A model generated the notes under the pieces. It did no database searches. It saw only the letters and a list, made by a program, of their open reading frames with translations, and was not told the origin of the DNA. A DNA stretch of 64,000 bases. It comes from Thalassovita gelatinovora. Its GTDB lineage: Bacteria > Pseudomonadota > Alphaproteobacteria > Rhodobacterales > Rhodobacteraceae. A program made the position numbers and the translations under genes. Shown one piece after another: positions 53,693 through 64,000 of the stretch. The stretch covers positions 124,001 through 188,000 of the forward strand of contig NZ_CYSA01000026.1 of the NCBI RefSeq assembly GCF_001458355.1, in the 5' to 3' direction. Every line of letters begins with the position of its first letter. Positions within the stretch are counted from its first letter, which is position 1.

Positions 53693-56600
53693 TCAGTAAT
53701 CCTTTTCGAAAAAGATTCCGATGCCGCTATCGCCATCGGAACTGAGCGTTCCGCGTGCGGTCAACGCCGGGTTGATCTGAAGGTTCAGATTGATCTCGCT
53801 GTTGCCTGCGCTGTCGGCGGTGACTTCGGAATAGATGTTTTCGCTGATATACTTGCCCGCCCGCGCTTCGGTGGTGCCGTCATCGCTGGTGGTCAAATCC
53901 AGATCGTCCAGCGCCAGCCCGCGGCGCAGATTGCCGGTCAACCCGTCGCCGCCACGGCCGCTGAGCGTGTTGATGGCGGCGGCCAAACGCACCGCCTGGA
54001 GCGGTGAAATCGACGTCACGCCATGGCCGAACAACAGGTATGCCAGAACTTCGTCCTGCGGCAACTCCGGGCTGGAACTGAAACTCAGGTCGGGGCTGCT
54101 GGCGGGGCCATCAATGGTGATCGCGACATCGGTGCCGCTGGCGTCGGTATCGGCGACAAAGCGGATATAGGGATCGAAAGCGCCCTGTAGCTGGATCAAC
54201 CCTTCGCTCAGCGACAACCGCTTGCCCAAGATGTCCAGCCGCCCGCGGATCAGCTCGAAGCGGCCCTGCGGGATGACATTGGCGGTGGTGCCGATCAGAC
54301 GCAATCTGCCCCCCAGTTCGGCATCCAACCCGCGACCGCGAACAAATATCCGCGCCGGGGCGAGGATCGACAGGTCCAGACCATAGGCCGGTCCGGTGCT
54401 GCCGCCGTTGCCGGTTTCGATCAATCCGGCCCAACTGCGCACCCTGCGCACCTCTGCGGGTTCATTACGATGGACCAGACCGGGTAAATTGGCATAGCGC
54501 GGACCGGATGTGCTGGGCACCCGCAATTCGGTTTCCCCCAGCGTCACCGTGCCGGTGACCTGCGCGCCGCCGCTCAACGGGCCCTTCAGCACGACAGTGC
54601 CATCCACGCTGGTTTCATACAAGGTTGGGTCGGTGATCCGCAGATCGGTCAGCCGGGCGCTCAGATCGGCGGAATATCCGGGGGTTAGGGACACCGGGCC
54701 GGTCAGGGTCAGCGATCCGCCCGATGACAGGTTGGCCGCGAAATCGATCGACGCGTTCGCCCCGCTAAGCCGGATCGCGCCCTGTATCGCTTCCAGCGCC
54801 AGCCGCTGATCGGGCAGCGCGAGCCGCGCGTCGTTGATGGTGATCGCCCCCGAAAGCGCGGCCAGAGACGGTGCGCCGTCAACGCGCAGATCAATCCCGG
54901 CCTGTCCGGACAATTGCCGCGGGCGGATTTGCCGATTGGCCAACGCCAGCGGCGCGTTGCCGGTCACATCCAATGTCATGCGGGCCGCATCCTGTGCCAC
55001 GCTGCCCTGGGCCGAAAGTTGGGTTCCCCCCGGTCCATTGGCGTCGGCCTCGATCTGCCAGTCGCCGCTTTGCCGAGTCGCCCGAAGGGTCGCACTGCCC
55101 GTGCCGCTGATGCCGTCGACAACCCGCGCAAGATCGGTGATCCGGGCGGTCATATCCACTGCCCCGGCATCGCTTTTCAGTGTTGCCGATCCGGTGATTT
55201 CGGCATGATCCGTGACAATCTTCAGCGCCTCAACCGCGCTGCCGTTTTCGTCGCGCCGGGCGCGGAGCGACAGTTTGCCATCACCGCTCAAGAGCGGATC
55301 AATCCGGTCTTCCGCTACGGCAAGATCTTGGGTTTCGCCAAAGATCTCAACATCGACACTGCCCGCCAGTGGCTGGATGTCCCCTTTGAGCGCAAGCATG
55401 GCGCTGCCACCCAATTTGCGACCCGCCAAACCGGTGAATCGCGACAGGTTCGCGGCTTCAATCTGCAGGTCCGGGGTCAACACGATATTCAGCCCCTGCG
55501 TCAGGCCCGACAGCCGCAGATCGCCTTTGGCGCGATAGTCCGCGCCGCTCAGGTCGATCCCGCTCAGTTGCAGCGGCGCGTCTTCCGACCAATCAAAGCC
55601 CAAACCGCCCCGCAAATCCGATCCGACAGCCTGAGCCAATGCCGGATCGCTCAATTCGATCCCTTCGGCGCTGATATCGAACCGACCGGTCACTTGCCCG
55701 ATGCTGGTGCCATCGCCGCGCAGCAATCGGCCATTCCCTGTTAACCGGGCGCTGTTCAGTTGCATGTCGTCGCTGTTCAGCCCGGCAACCCGGCTGGTCA
55801 GGCGCCAGCTGTCATCGCGCTCGGCATCGAAATTCAGCGTGAAACGCGCGTCATCTATGTAGGTTTCCGGCCCAGAGAGTGGCAGCAAAACAGGCCCGCC
55901 CTGAGGCGCTGCGATCTGACCGTCAAACTGCAACAGGTCCGGCCAGCCTTCGGGCGACAGCCGCGCCTGACCCTGAAACGCGATTGCATTTGCCTGTAGC
56001 GACAGCTGATCCAATTGCACTGCGCCATCTGCCCGTCGCAAACCGTTGGCGTTCAAGCGAATGTCAGAGCCGAAAAAGCTGCGATATTCAGGGGCGAAAA
56101 TCGGGGCCAGATCGCCGCCGATTTCAGCCCGAAAGGCCAGGTCGGTCGGGGCGTCAGCGCCATCGGTGGTCTCGGCCGTCGTTTCTTGTGCCACGGCCTT
56201 CACGCTTGCCGTACCGGTCAGCCGCGGCTGGCCATCGGTGGCCAGCGTCAGATCAGCGGCGAAATCTTCGATCGGTCCGGCACCGGCGACTTTCATATCG
56301 ACCGCGGGGGCACCGGGCAGGGTCAGCAGATTGGCGACGATCCCATCCTTGGGCTCGCTTAGCGTCAGATCAATCGACAGGAACCGGCTGGCATTCGCAA
56401 AGCTCGCCTGCAATTCCAGCGCACTGTCCGCAACGTCCAGCCGTTCAACCGACAGTTCCGCCGATCCTTCGCCCGCTGCCAGTTGTGCCGATCCGTTCAG
56501 CGAAAGCGTCAATTCCTGCCCGATGATTGCTTGGCCCAGCACCGCTTTTTCGATCGCCAGCTTGCCCAGATTGATTGAAACCGGCAATTCCGGCAGCGCA

Positions 56601-56962
56601 AATCCCGGTGCTTCGGCGCTGGGGATCTGGGTTTCTGCCGGTAACGGCAGGCGGTCAAAGCGGATTTCACCTGCGGTCAGCTCGTCCACCTCAAGCGCCC
56701 CGCGCAGCAGCGCGGTGCGGCTCCAGATCAGCGACACATCCTCAAGCGTGATCCAGATGCCATCCACATCGGCGATGCTGATCCGGTCGATGGTGGCATT
56801 CGAACTCAGCGCCCCGCGAAAGCCGGTGATATCGACTTCGGCCTCCGGGCTTGACAGGTTGTCTTCCAGCAAGGCTTCGAGATAACCGCGATCGTCTGCT
56901 GCGTCCTGCGCAAGAGCGGGCAGCGGTGCAAGCAACAGCAAGGAAAAGATATATCCGCGCAT
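53693..56962 (-). CDS. tamB: Translocation and assembly module protein TamB
   Basis: A 1089-residue AsmA-like periplasm-spanning protein, with a signal anchor (MRGYIFSLLLLAPLPALAQ) and a long beta-rich groove thought to move phospholipid or help insert outer-membrane proteins. The C-terminal DUF490/TamB region is visible: GRLRLIGTTANVIPQGRFELIRGRLDILGKRLSLSEGLIQLQGAFDPYIRF, then ELPQDEVLAYLLFGHGVTSISPLQAVRLAAAINTLSGRGG, ending in GIGIFFEKDY. It shares one base with the tamA stop, so the two are co-translated. Confidence 0.95.
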   Translation of the reverse strand: MRGYIFSLLLLAPLPALAQDAADDRGYLEALLEDNLSSPEAEVDITGFRGALSSNATIDRISIADVDGIWITLEDVSLIWSRTALLRGALEVDELTAGEIRFDRLPLPAETQIPSAEAPGFALPELPVSINLGKLAIEKAVLGQAIIGQELTLSLNGSAQLAAGEGSAELSVERLDVADSALELQASFANASRFLSIDLTLSEPKDGIVANLLTLPGAPAVDMKVAGAGPIEDFAADLTLATDGQPRLTGTASVKAVAQETTAETTDGADAPTDLAFRAEIGGDLAPIFAPEYRSFFGSDIRLNANGLRRADGAVQLDQLSLQANAIAFQGQARLSPEGWPDLLQFDGQIAAPQGGPVLLPLSGPETYIDDARFTLNFDAERDDSWRLTSRVAGLNSDDMQLNSARLTGNGRLLRGDGTSIGQVTGRFDISAEGIELSDPALAQAVGSDLRGGLGFDWSEDAPLQLSGIDLSGADYRAKGDLRLSGLTQGLNIVLTPDLQIEAANLSRFTGLAGRKLGGSAMLALKGDIQPLAGSVDVEIFGETQDLAVAEDRIDPLLSGDGKLSLRARRDENGSAVEALKIVTDHAEITGSATLKSDAGAVDMTARITDLARVVDGISGTGSATLRATRQSGDWQIEADANGPGGTQLSAQGSVAQDAARMTLDVTGNAPLALANRQIRPRQLSGQAGIDLRVDGAPSLAALSGAITINDARLALPDQRLALEAIQGAIRLSGANASIDFAANLSSGGSLTLTGPVSLTPGYSADLSARLTDLRITDPTLYETSVDGTVVLKGPLSGGAQVTGTVTLGETELRVPSTSGPRYANLPGLVHRNEPAEVRRVRSWAGLIETGNGGSTGPAYGLDLSILAPARIFVRGRGLDAELGGRLRLIGTTANVIPQGRFELIRGRLDILGKRLSLSEGLIQLQGAFDPYIRFVADTDASGTDVAITIDGPASSPDLSFSSSPELPQDEVLAYLLFGHGVTSISPLQAVRLAAAINTLSGRGGDGLTGNLRRGLALDDLDLTTSDDGTTEARAGKYISENIYSEVTADSAGNSEINLNLQINPALTARGTLSSDGDSGIGIFFEKDY

Positions 56963-58752
56963 CAGAAAGCCTGCCCAATCCCAATATAGATCTGCACCCC
57001 ATCGCCGGTGTCGCCGCTTACAGGGGCCGCCACATCAAGCCGCAGCGGCCCGACCGTGGTGTCATAACGCAGCCCGATCCCGGCCCCGGAATGCCAGTTG
57101 CCTGATCCGTCGTAAAAGCTTTCTGCGCCGACATAACCGGTATCGCCAAAACCAACCACACTGATTTTTTCGGTCAGCTTCGCCCGTATTTCTGCTGACA
57201 GCCCGACAAAGCTGCGCCCGCCGATGCTGCCGCCGCCGACATCGACACCCAGCGATTGATAAGGCTGACCGCGCACGGTGCCGCCGCCGCCGGAATAGAA
57301 CAGATAGTTTGGCGATGCTTCGGACAGGGCAGGGCCAACGACCGATCCCAGTTGCAGCCGCCCGGCCACAACCAGACGCCCCGCCGGGTCCAGACGGCGA
57401 TAGATCCGGCCGTCGAATGTCGCCTGTGCCCCCGAGGCTTCACCATTCAGTCCGACAAAGGGCGTCACCCCGGCATCAAGGTAATGACCCGTTTTGGGGT
57501 TGAGCGTATCGTCGCGCCGGTCCCATTCCAACGACATCGGCAGCGCCGCAAGGGTAAAATCGCGCTGTCCGTACACATCGTCGGTTTCGCTATAGGACAG
57601 CTCGATTTCGATGCTGCCTTGCAGATGGTCGGAAAAAATCCGGGTTGCGCCAATGGCCGCACTGACCTCATCGGATTGGTAATCTGGTTCATCAAGACTT
57701 TCCAGATCGAAGCGGATATAACCCTTGGTATCCGCGCCATAGACCGCCGGTCGTTCGATCCGCGCCCCCAGCGTATAGTCGATACCGCTGTTTTGCCCTT
57801 CTATCCCGGCGATTTCCGCATCAATCCGAAGGCGTTCTGCCCCGCCCAACAGGTTGCGGTGCATCCAGAACCCCGACAGCGTCAGCCCCTCGTAAGTCGA
57901 CAACTCGACCCCGGCCCCGAAACGGCGCGGCTTGTCATCGACAACAGCCACCCCGATATCCATCCGGTTGCCCGGTTTCAGCCGTTCGTCTTCGGTTACA
58001 GCCACCGATCGGAATGCGCCGGAGCGGCGCAGACGGGTGGCGACCTTCTTGAGTTCCGCTGGGGAATAGATGGTGTCGGACGGCAACCCGGCAATGCGCC
58101 GTATCCGTTCGGCCCGCACCTTGCTGTCGCCGGACAGAACCAGATCACCGAACCGGACCTGCGGCCCCGGCGCGATGGCGATCTCGGCGGCAAGTGTCTG
58201 GGCCGCGTGATCCGCCACCAAACGCTGCGCGGCGATTTTTGCCTTGGCATGCCCGATATCGCGCCAGCCATCCACCGCGTTGCGGGCTGCATCGATCACC
58301 ACCTCTGCGCGGGCGCGTTCGCCACGTCGGAACCCTTCGGGCAATTGCGTGCCCGCGGCCAGAGGTGCGATTTCGGTGGTTTCGAACCGGAACGGCTTGC
58401 CCGGATCGATAAGGATTTCGATGTCGTTGATTTGTTTCGGTGGGTTCAAGGCCGGGATCAGCGCCGCTTCGCGCCCGTCGATGCGGATGCTGACGGTGCC
58501 GGAATAATATCCCAGCGCATACAGCGTTTCGACCATCCGTTGGTAATCGGCCAAAGCGGTGGAAAACAGATCCTGCGGATCGCTGACCTCTTCGCGCTGG
58601 GCTGTGCGCAACAAGGACGCCCCGCGCAACCGTTTAAGCAGCGTGTCGTTTTCCACCTCGCCGCCAAGGGTGAACGTGACATCATTCAGCGCCAACGCCG
58701 GGGCGGGGGCGGCCAAAACGGCGCAAAACAGAAGGGGGGAAATATGTCGCAA
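56962..58752 (-). CDS. tamA: Translocation and assembly module protein TamA (Omp85 family)
   Basis: A 596-residue outer-membrane protein: signal peptide to ALALN (~21), three POTRA domains (~22-260), then a 16-strand Omp85 barrel (~270-596) with the lid-lock stretch GGGGTVRGQPYQSLGVDVGGG (~480-500, RGQPYQ in place of VRGF) and the terminal aromatic F (VQIYIGIGQAF). It works with TamB from the next gene. Starts at ATG 58752 with GGGGG before it. Confidence 0.95.
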   Translation of the reverse strand: MRHISPLLFCAVLAAPAPALALNDVTFTLGGEVENDTLLKRLRGASLLRTAQREEVSDPQDLFSTALADYQRMVETLYALGYYSGTVSIRIDGREAALIPALNPPKQINDIEILIDPGKPFRFETTEIAPLAAGTQLPEGFRRGERARAEVVIDAARNAVDGWRDIGHAKAKIAAQRLVADHAAQTLAAEIAIAPGPQVRFGDLVLSGDSKVRAERIRRIAGLPSDTIYSPAELKKVATRLRRSGAFRSVAVTEDERLKPGNRMDIGVAVVDDKPRRFGAGVELSTYEGLTLSGFWMHRNLLGGAERLRIDAEIAGIEGQNSGIDYTLGARIERPAVYGADTKGYIRFDLESLDEPDYQSDEVSAAIGATRIFSDHLQGSIEIELSYSETDDVYGQRDFTLAALPMSLEWDRRDDTLNPKTGHYLDAGVTPFVGLNGEASGAQATFDGRIYRRLDPAGRLVVAGRLQLGSVVGPALSEASPNYLFYSGGGGTVRGQPYQSLGVDVGGGSIGGRSFVGLSAEIRAKLTEKISVVGFGDTGYVGAESFYDGSGNWHSGAGIGLRYDTTVGPLRLDVAAPVSGDTGDGVQIYIGIGQAF

Positions 58753-59034
58753 CAGATTCGCAATCGCTTGGGGCAGCCAGTTGCGAACCAGAATAGGCGT
58801 TCAGCGTTGAAACCGCCATCCGTTGCCGGTGCGAAAAGTTGCGGACCGGAGAAAAAAGCGGAAAATTGCTACCCAGACTGTGAATATTGGCCCCACCGGT
58901 CGAAGGGCCCGCCCATTTGCTCGCTTTTGCCTGTTACGCATTCAGGCGGTCCATCATTGCACCTACCAGGGCCTTCAGCAACGCCCCCGTCCAACAGTCG
59001 CTTTGCCGGATTGCGGGGCTGAAATCATCAGACT

Positions 59035-60267
59035 CTAATAAGCGGCGCGCTGGGCCACCCTTTGGCCATCTTCCAACCCAGAAGGCGGATAAAGCACGAT
59101 CGTGTCGCCGGCAGAAACCCCATTTGAAATCGCAGCCTGCAACCCGTTATTGGCCTCTATTTGTACTGTTTGAGCCTGAGCCGTGCCGCCGTCGACGGTG
59201 AACACCGCCCAATCCGTGCCCTGTCGGAATAATGCGCCCGCAGGCACGATCACGGCGTGATCCGAAGCCCAGGTGACGACTTGCGCTTCGACCCGGAAAC
59301 CGTGCCCCAAGCCGGTACGCGTTTCTGGTGGGTCGGTGAAGCGGATGGTCACGCGGACCCGCTGTTCCTCGACCCCAAGCGCGGACACCTTGGTGAAGCC
59401 ACGCGGCTCAATCCGCGCCACCACGCCATTCAGCGGTGCTTCGCCGCCCCATTGGTCGATGATCACCTCGTCGCCGGGTGCAATCTGTACCGCATCGGTG
59501 GACAACATTTCCGACACGACTTCGAGATCGTTTCTGATATCGCCGATTTCCACAATCGGGGTGCCAGCGGGCAGGGTGGTTTCGGATCGTTGCAGCACCT
59601 GAAGGATGCGTCCGGAAATCGGCGCGAGCAGCGAAAAGAGTTCATCTTGCTGCGTGTTGGATGCACCATTCTGGCTCAGACCATCGAAATTTTGCAGCGC
59701 GGCTTCGGCGTTATTCAGTTCCGCCACCCGCATGGATATTGCTGCCCGCGCGGTGTCCAAAGCGGCATTGGCCGCCCGTGCCGTGCGGGCGTCATTTTCC
59801 AATGCGGCTTGGCTGGCGATATCGCTGTCGAACAATTTCTGTGTCCGTGCCAGATTGGCCTCGGCCAGATCGCGGTCAGCGCGGGCCTTGTTGACTTCTG
59901 CCTGGGCCACCCGCAGCGCGGCCTCGGCGGCGGTGACGCTGCCACGGGCCTGTTCGCGTGATCGGGCATCCAACGCAGTCGGCGTGGTCGGCAACATCCG
60001 CGCCACCACGGTTTTCTGGGCTGTCACCTCGTCACCCGGTTCGACAGCCAGCCGCAACAACCGCCCGGTGATCGGGGTCGACACCGTATAGGGGTCGTGG
60101 ACCTGGGTTCGGGCTTCTTCCGCGATGGTGACCCGCATCGGGCCGGTGACAACGCTGCCCAGATCGACCAGGGTCGGGCGCGGCCAGAACGCATAGGCCA
60201 GCGCCCCGACCACCAAGACCATGGCGGTCAGGCTGATAAATCGGCGCGCATATGTCTTGCCTGCCAT
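59035..60267 (-). CDS. HlyD-family membrane fusion protein of an ABC exporter
   Basis: A 410-residue adaptor with an N-terminal membrane helix (FISLTAMVLVVGALAYAFW, ~10-28), a biotinyl-lipoyl domain split by a coiled coil (~95-200), and beta domains to the end (VIVPAGALFRQGTDWAVFTVDGG). It resembles the MacA/EmrA type. GGGAG precedes the ATG. It is third in the operon after the ATPase and the FtsX-type permease, so the three form a MacAB-like exporter. The substrate is unknown. Confidence 0.92.
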   Translation of the reverse strand: MAGKTYARRFISLTAMVLVVGALAYAFWPRPTLVDLGSVVTGPMRVTIAEEARTQVHDPYTVSTPITGRLLRLAVEPGDEVTAQKTVVARMLPTTPTALDARSREQARGSVTAAEAALRVAQAEVNKARADRDLAEANLARTQKLFDSDIASQAALENDARTARAANAALDTARAAISMRVAELNNAEAALQNFDGLSQNGASNTQQDELFSLLAPISGRILQVLQRSETTLPAGTPIVEIGDIRNDLEVVSEMLSTDAVQIAPGDEVIIDQWGGEAPLNGVVARIEPRGFTKVSALGVEEQRVRVTIRFTDPPETRTGLGHGFRVEAQVVTWASDHAVIVPAGALFRQGTDWAVFTVDGGTAQAQTVQIEANNGLQAAISNGVSAGDTIVLYPPSGLEDGQRVAQRAAY

Positions 60268-60271
60268 CGGT

Positions 60272-62638
60272 TCACTCCCGCGTTTTCAAAGCTGCGACCA
60301 GATCGATCCGGTCCAGATCACGTTTCACCAGCCATCCCGACACCGCCGCCGACATCAGCACCGCGATCATCCCCCAGCCATAGCTTTGCGGGCTGTAAAT
60401 CGCCGGTATCTGGTAAATATCGGTGCTGAACCCTTTGACCATGAGATAGGTCAAACCATATCCGGCCAAGGCCCCCAGAGGGATGGCAGCCAACGTCACC
60501 ACCGCCAATTCGCCCAACAGCACAAAGCTGGTTTCGCTGCGGGTGAACCCCATTACCCGCAGGCTGGCCAGATCGCGGGCGCGTTCGGCAAAGGCGATCC
60601 TTGCCGAATTGTAAACGATGCCGAAGGTGATCACCGCCGCCACCGCCAGCATGACGAAACGCACCGATCCGGGGCCGGTATTCATGATTTCGACCAGCGC
60701 ATTGCGCACATCCTGTTTCAACGATGCCCCGGCGATCCAGGGCATGCCCTTGATCTGCTCGAAAATCTGCTCGGTATAGTCTTCGTCGATGGTCAGATAG
60801 GCGCCTGACACCTGCTGCGGTTCGTTCAGCGCCCGGGTCAGGGCACCGATTTCCATGAAGGCCGGCGCCCCGGTCAGGGTCTGCGCGGTTCCGATCACCG
60901 GCAGCCGCAGAACCGGTCGGTGGCCCTGTCGGATATCGGCTTCGATCCAATCTCCGGGACCGACATGCAACACATCGGCCAGAGACTGCGAGATGATCAA
61001 GCCTTCGCGGCGCATCGCGATCTGTTCAAAATCTTTCCCAATGACCCGGTTCAGGATCGGTATTTCGGGGCGCCCTTCCAACGCGCCGCGATAGCTGTAG
61101 GTTCCGTTGCGCAACACCGCCGGGGCGACGTGGATCGGTTCGACATGATCCACCCCGGGCATCCGGCCCAGTTCCAGCAGTGCTTTGGGCGGCTGATTGG
61201 AAACGAAAAACACCGTCATGTCCGATTGGTCCATCACGGTAAAACTCAGGTCTATGGTTTCGCCGAACCCTGCCATCACGGTCAGCGTTGCAACCGACAG
61301 CGCCAACCCGGCGGCGATGCCAATCACCCCGCCCAGCATTCGCCCGGGATACCGGCTCAACCGTCGCAGTACCATGCGGCTGGGTTGATCCAGCCAGCGC
61401 TTCATCGCCCCGGCGGGATCAAAAGCGCGGGAATAATCTGGCGGGGCAGGCGGGCGCATCGCCACAGCCGGTGTCAGCCTGAAAACCCCGCGCAACACGA
61501 ACAAGCTGCCAATCGAAGCGGTAAGGATAGACGTGGCAAAGCCGGTCACGAAGCTGCGCGGATCGACGGCAAAGACCAAAAAGGGAAATTTGTAATAAGC
61601 TTGATACAGCACAGCCAGGGAATTGCCCGCCGCGACGCCGGCGACAGAACCGACAATCGCCCCCAGAACCGCGATCACCAGCACCAGTTTGAGATAATGA
61701 AAGCTGACCTCCCAAGACGAATAACCGAACGCCTTGAGCAGCCCGATCTGTTCTCGTTCGGCCTGCACCATCCTTGAAATCACGATATAAAGCAGGAACG
61801 CCGCCACCCCGAGAAAAATCGGCGGAATGCTTCGCGCGGTCACCTGAAGCCCGCGGATTTCTTCGCTGACGAAACGATTTGATTGCAGGTCGATCAGCCC
61901 ATAGGCCCCGGCAGCGCCGTAAGGGGCCAACAGTTGATCGGCGGCGTTGATCACCGATTGCGGATTGGTGCCACGGGTCAGCGCGATCAGCGTTTCGGAA
62001 AAGGCGCCTTGCATGTCATAGGCCGCACCCAGCGCGGCGCGGCGCATCCAGAACACCGCAAACCGCGAATCGTCGGGCACGATTTCCCCCGGCGCGGTGC
62101 TATAAAGGAATTCGGGCGATTGCGCGAAGCCGGTGATGCGGAATTGCCGTTTGGCCCCGTTCATCGTGGCGGTGATTTTGTAACCTGGTACCAGCCCCCG
62201 CGCTTTGGCGAAGCCCTCCAACAGTACGATTTCGTCGCTGTGGCCTGATTCCGGCAGACGCCCGGCTGTCAAATAGATGTCGTTCAGCCGTGGCGTGCCG
62301 AAATCAGGCAGCGACAGCGCGCGCGCGCGCACCGGCAATTCGCCCTTGGCCATGTCGATCAGCGCCGCCCCGGCAACCCGGCTTTCCACTGCGGCGACGC
62401 CGGGCAGGGCGGCCAGCCGATCCACCATCCGTTCCGGCGCCCGGGTCACCGGCGTGAACACGTCGGCCAACCGATAGCGGTCGTAATAGGTGCGGCGGGT
62501 TTCATCCAGCGTATTGACCAGCCCGGTCATCATCACCAACATCATCACGCCAAGCGCGATGACCAGCCCGATCGCCGCCGCCTGGCCTTTGATCCGCGCC
62601 AGATCGCGGATCAGCTTGCGGTTCAGCGGGCTTACCAT
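60272..62638 (-). CDS. ABC transporter permease with two FtsX-like domains
   Basis: A 788-residue inner-membrane protein. A first helix (~17-40, [22 protein letters not shown]) is followed by a large periplasmic domain, three helices (~265-390), a second helix-plus-periplasm unit (~430 on, [23 protein letters not shown]) and three terminal helices. The FtsX core appears twice ([31 protein letters not shown] and [33 protein letters not shown]). It overlaps the ATPase gene by 7 bases. Confidence 0.93.
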   Translation of the reverse strand: MVSPLNRKLIRDLARIKGQAAAIGLVIALGVMMLVMMTGLVNTLDETRRTYYDRYRLADVFTPVTRAPERMVDRLAALPGVAAVESRVAGAALIDMAKGELPVRARALSLPDFGTPRLNDIYLTAGRLPESGHSDEIVLLEGFAKARGLVPGYKITATMNGAKRQFRITGFAQSPEFLYSTAPGEIVPDDSRFAVFWMRRAALGAAYDMQGAFSETLIALTRGTNPQSVINAADQLLAPYGAAGAYGLIDLQSNRFVSEEIRGLQVTARSIPPIFLGVAAFLLYIVISRMVQAEREQIGLLKAFGYSSWEVSFHYLKLVLVIAVLGAIVGSVAGVAAGNSLAVLYQAYYKFPFLVFAVDPRSFVTGFATSILTASIGSLFVLRGVFRLTPAVAMRPPAPPDYSRAFDPAGAMKRWLDQPSRMVLRRLSRYPGRMLGGVIGIAAGLALSVATLTVMAGFGETIDLSFTVMDQSDMTVFFVSNQPPKALLELGRMPGVDHVEPIHVAPAVLRNGTYSYRGALEGRPEIPILNRVIGKDFEQIAMRREGLIISQSLADVLHVGPGDWIEADIRQGHRPVLRLPVIGTAQTLTGAPAFMEIGALTRALNEPQQVSGAYLTIDEDYTEQIFEQIKGMPWIAGASLKQDVRNALVEIMNTGPGSVRFVMLAVAAVITFGIVYNSARIAFAERARDLASLRVMGFTRSETSFVLLGELAVVTLAAIPLGALAGYGLTYLMVKGFSTDIYQIPAIYSPQSYGWGMIAVLMSAAVSGWLVKRDLDRIDLVAALKTRE

Positions 62639-63357
62639 TCGATGTCTTCCGCCCTGAGCTTGGTGTCGTTCAGCACCACCTCGCGAATGGCTCCATCGGC
62701 GAAATGGATCACCCGGTCGGCCAGTTGCGCGGTGGCAGCGGCGTGGGTGACGATGATGACGGTGGTGCCCAGCTGTTCATTCACATCTGTCAGCACTTTC
62801 AACACGGCACGCCCGGTGGTGCTGTCCAGCGCCCCGGTCGGTTCGTCGCAAAACAGCACCGTCGGCCGTTTCGCCACCGCCCGGGCAATCGCAACCCGTT
62901 GCTGCTCGCCCCCCGACATTTCCGACGGAAAATGCGTTTCGCGCCGATCCAGCCCGACCAGCGCCAGCGCGTCGGAAGCCTTCATCGGGTCGCGGGCAAT
63001 TTCGGTGACCAGTTCCACGTTTTCCCGCGCATTCAGGCTTGGCATCAGATTGTAGAACTGGAACACGAACCCGACATGGTCGCGCCGGTACCGGGTCAGA
63101 TCGGCATCGTTCATTGCAGACAGATCGCGGTCGCGGAAATGCGCGCTGCCCGCGCTGGGCCGGTCAAGCCCGCCAAGGATATTGAGAAGGGTGGATTTGC
63201 CACTGCCAGAGGGGCCCAGCAACACCACGAATTCGCCGGTCGGAATGGTCAGATCCACCCCGCGCAGCGCATGTACCGCAGCGGTTCCTTCGCCATAGAC
63301 CTTGGTCAGGCCTTTGGCAGTGAAGGCTGGGGGTATTTTCAGAGCTTGCTCGGTCAA
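62632..63357 (-). CDS. ABC transporter ATP-binding protein (LolD/MacB type)
   Basis: A 241-residue ATPase: Walker [10 protein letters not shown] (~49-57), signature [15 protein letters not shown] (~144-158), Walker [13 protein letters not shown] and switch His in [15 protein letters not shown]. The start appears to be TTG at 63357: no ATG or GTG lies in frame between it and the upstream stop, and the protein needs this start for its first strand. First gene of the exporter operon. Confidence 0.93.
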   Translation of the reverse strand: MTEQALKIPPAFTAKGLTKVYGEGTAAVHALRGVDLTIPTGEFVVLLGPSGSGKSTLLNILGGLDRPSAGSAHFRDRDLSAMNDADLTRYRRDHVGFVFQFYNLMPSLNARENVELVTEIARDPMKASDALALVGLDRRETHFPSEMSGGEQQRVAIARAVAKRPTVLFCDEPTGALDSTTGRAVLKVLTDVNEQLGTTVIIVTHAAATAQLADRVIHFADGAIREVVLNDTKLRAEDIEW

Positions 63358-63449
63358 GGCACTACTTGGGTTAAGGTTGCCTCAGGTTAGCCGAAAAGAT
63401 GCGCGGTGCCAGCTAAAATCCTGAAACGGCTGAAACGCGTGAAGCCGCT

Positions 63450-64000
63450 TCACGGCAGGATTTGCAGCCAGATCCAGACGGTCAGGATGCAAAGCCCGGT
63501 CGCAAGCAATACCGAAGACGCCGCAACCCTGCGCCCGACGCCGTAGGTGTTGGCGAACAGATAGGAATTGACCCCGGGTGCCATCGCCGCAGTCAGCACC
63601 GCGGAACGCAGGTCGCTGACCGACAGATCGAACGCCCGCCCCAGCACATAGACGATGCCGGGATGCAACAGCAGGCTGACCGCGATGATATAGGCGATCA
63701 CCTTGCCATCACCTTCGGGTTTGTAGCGCACCAGCAGCCCGCCCAATCCGAACAAGGCGGTGGGCAGCGCGGTGCGCTTTATCAAGTCCACCGCTGCGAT
63801 GACCGGTTCGGGCAGGGCGATACCACCCAGATTGACGATGAACCCCAAAACGATTCCCACCACTAGCGCATTGCGGAACATTGCAATGCCCACGGTATGC
63901 GCCACCCGCAGGGGCGACTGGCCACGGGATCGGACGATTTCCATCACCGTGATCCCGACCATATAACAGAACGGCGCGTGGATCGACACGATGGCGAAAT
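63450..64000 (-). CDS. AEC-family transporter (auxin efflux carrier), 5' end outside the window
   Basis: The frame runs off the right edge with FAIVSIHAPFCYMVGITVME still in family register, so about 180 C-terminal residues are visible and the true start lies beyond 64000. At least five helices are present. The family sign is IKRTALPTALFGLGGLLVRYK and MAPGVNSYLFANTYGVGRRVAASSVLLAT. Bacterial members carry malate or malonate, among other acids; no substrate can be assigned. Confidence 0.9.
   Translation of the reverse strand, partial: FAIVSIHAPFCYMVGITVMEIVRSRGQSPLRVAHTVGIAMFRNALVVGIVLGFIVNLGGIALPEPVIAAVDLIKRTALPTALFGLGGLLVRYKPEGDGKVIAYIIAVSLLLHPGIVYVLGRAFDLSVSDLRSAVLTAAMAPGVNSYLFANTYGVGRRVAASSVLLATGLCILTVWIWLQILP

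Noticed and set aside
57256-59022. Open frame of 588 codons on the plus strand opposite tamA
   Set aside because: It lies antisense to a well-supported Omp85 gene; its translation is rich in Arg, His, Gln and Pro with no domain, typical of a shadow frame in GC-rich DNA.

Overview
The window is typical chromosome of a GC-rich alphaproteobacterium, most likely of the Rhodobacterales (Roseobacter group). Pointers are a class I lysyl-tRNA synthetase, two TRAP transporters, an imuA-imuB-dnaE2 mutagenesis cassette, a tamA-tamB pair, a cobalamin riboswitch of alphaproteobacterial type, and many ATGA start/stop overlaps inside operons. No rRNA, intact insertion sequence, prophage or CRISPR array was seen. 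There is one tRNA gene (tRNA-Phe).

Layout. 1-10 kb: housekeeping and single genes: a partial beta-helix protein at the left edge, a CHAD protein, lysK, a TerB-like protein, nadD-dacB, a MarR-GNAT fusion, ettA and a universal stress protein. 10-15.3 kb: an RND pump with its adaptor and a TetR regulator. 15.4-19.3 kb: a tightly overlapping operon of a flavin monooxygenase, a BASS-family transporter and two SDR enzymes, divergent from the TetR gene, with a perfect palindrome between them. 19.4-22.6 kb: pepT and a 3-hydroxybenzoate 4-monooxygenase-like flavoprotein. 23.0-30.8 kb: a riboswitch-headed corrinoid scavenging operon (btuB, btuF, btuC, btuD, cbiZ, a 51-residue unknown protein, exbB, two exbD paralogues, tonB). 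It encodes the outer-membrane receptor, the inner-membrane importer, a cobinamide remodelling enzyme and a dedicated TonB energy system. 30.8-32.6 kb: decay scar of a polyamine-type ABC transporter, a small TPR protein and a PHP-domain hydrolase.

32.9-36.7 kb: a TRAP transporter with a TakP-like binding protein and an unusual small permease fused to a TM2-like, coiled-coil N-terminal half. 37.0-43.5 kb: a complete malonate module: divergent GntR regulator (MatR-like), TRAP transporter, malonyl-CoA decarboxylase and malonyl-CoA synthetase, with a TGTATACA-core operator just upstream of the -35. Malonate is imported, activated to malonyl-CoA and decarboxylated to acetyl-CoA. 43.7-47.6 kb: an EamA transporter, a frameshifted remnant of an ABC binding protein, and the 5-oxoprolinase genes pxpB-pxpC-pxpA. 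48-53.5 kb: tRNA-Phe and the imuA-imuB-dnaE2 cassette with a near-consensus LexA box. 53.7-64 kb: tamB-tamA, a MacAB-like ABC exporter operon, and an AEC-family transporter cut by the right edge.

The most interesting items are the corrinoid operon (SD-sequestering hairpin below the riboswitch, an ExbD paralogue with Asn in place of the essential Asp, and an undescribed small protein), the TM2/coiled-coil/DctQ fusion, the TetR-controlled monooxygenase/BASS/SDR operon, and the PotD-PotA deletion scar.
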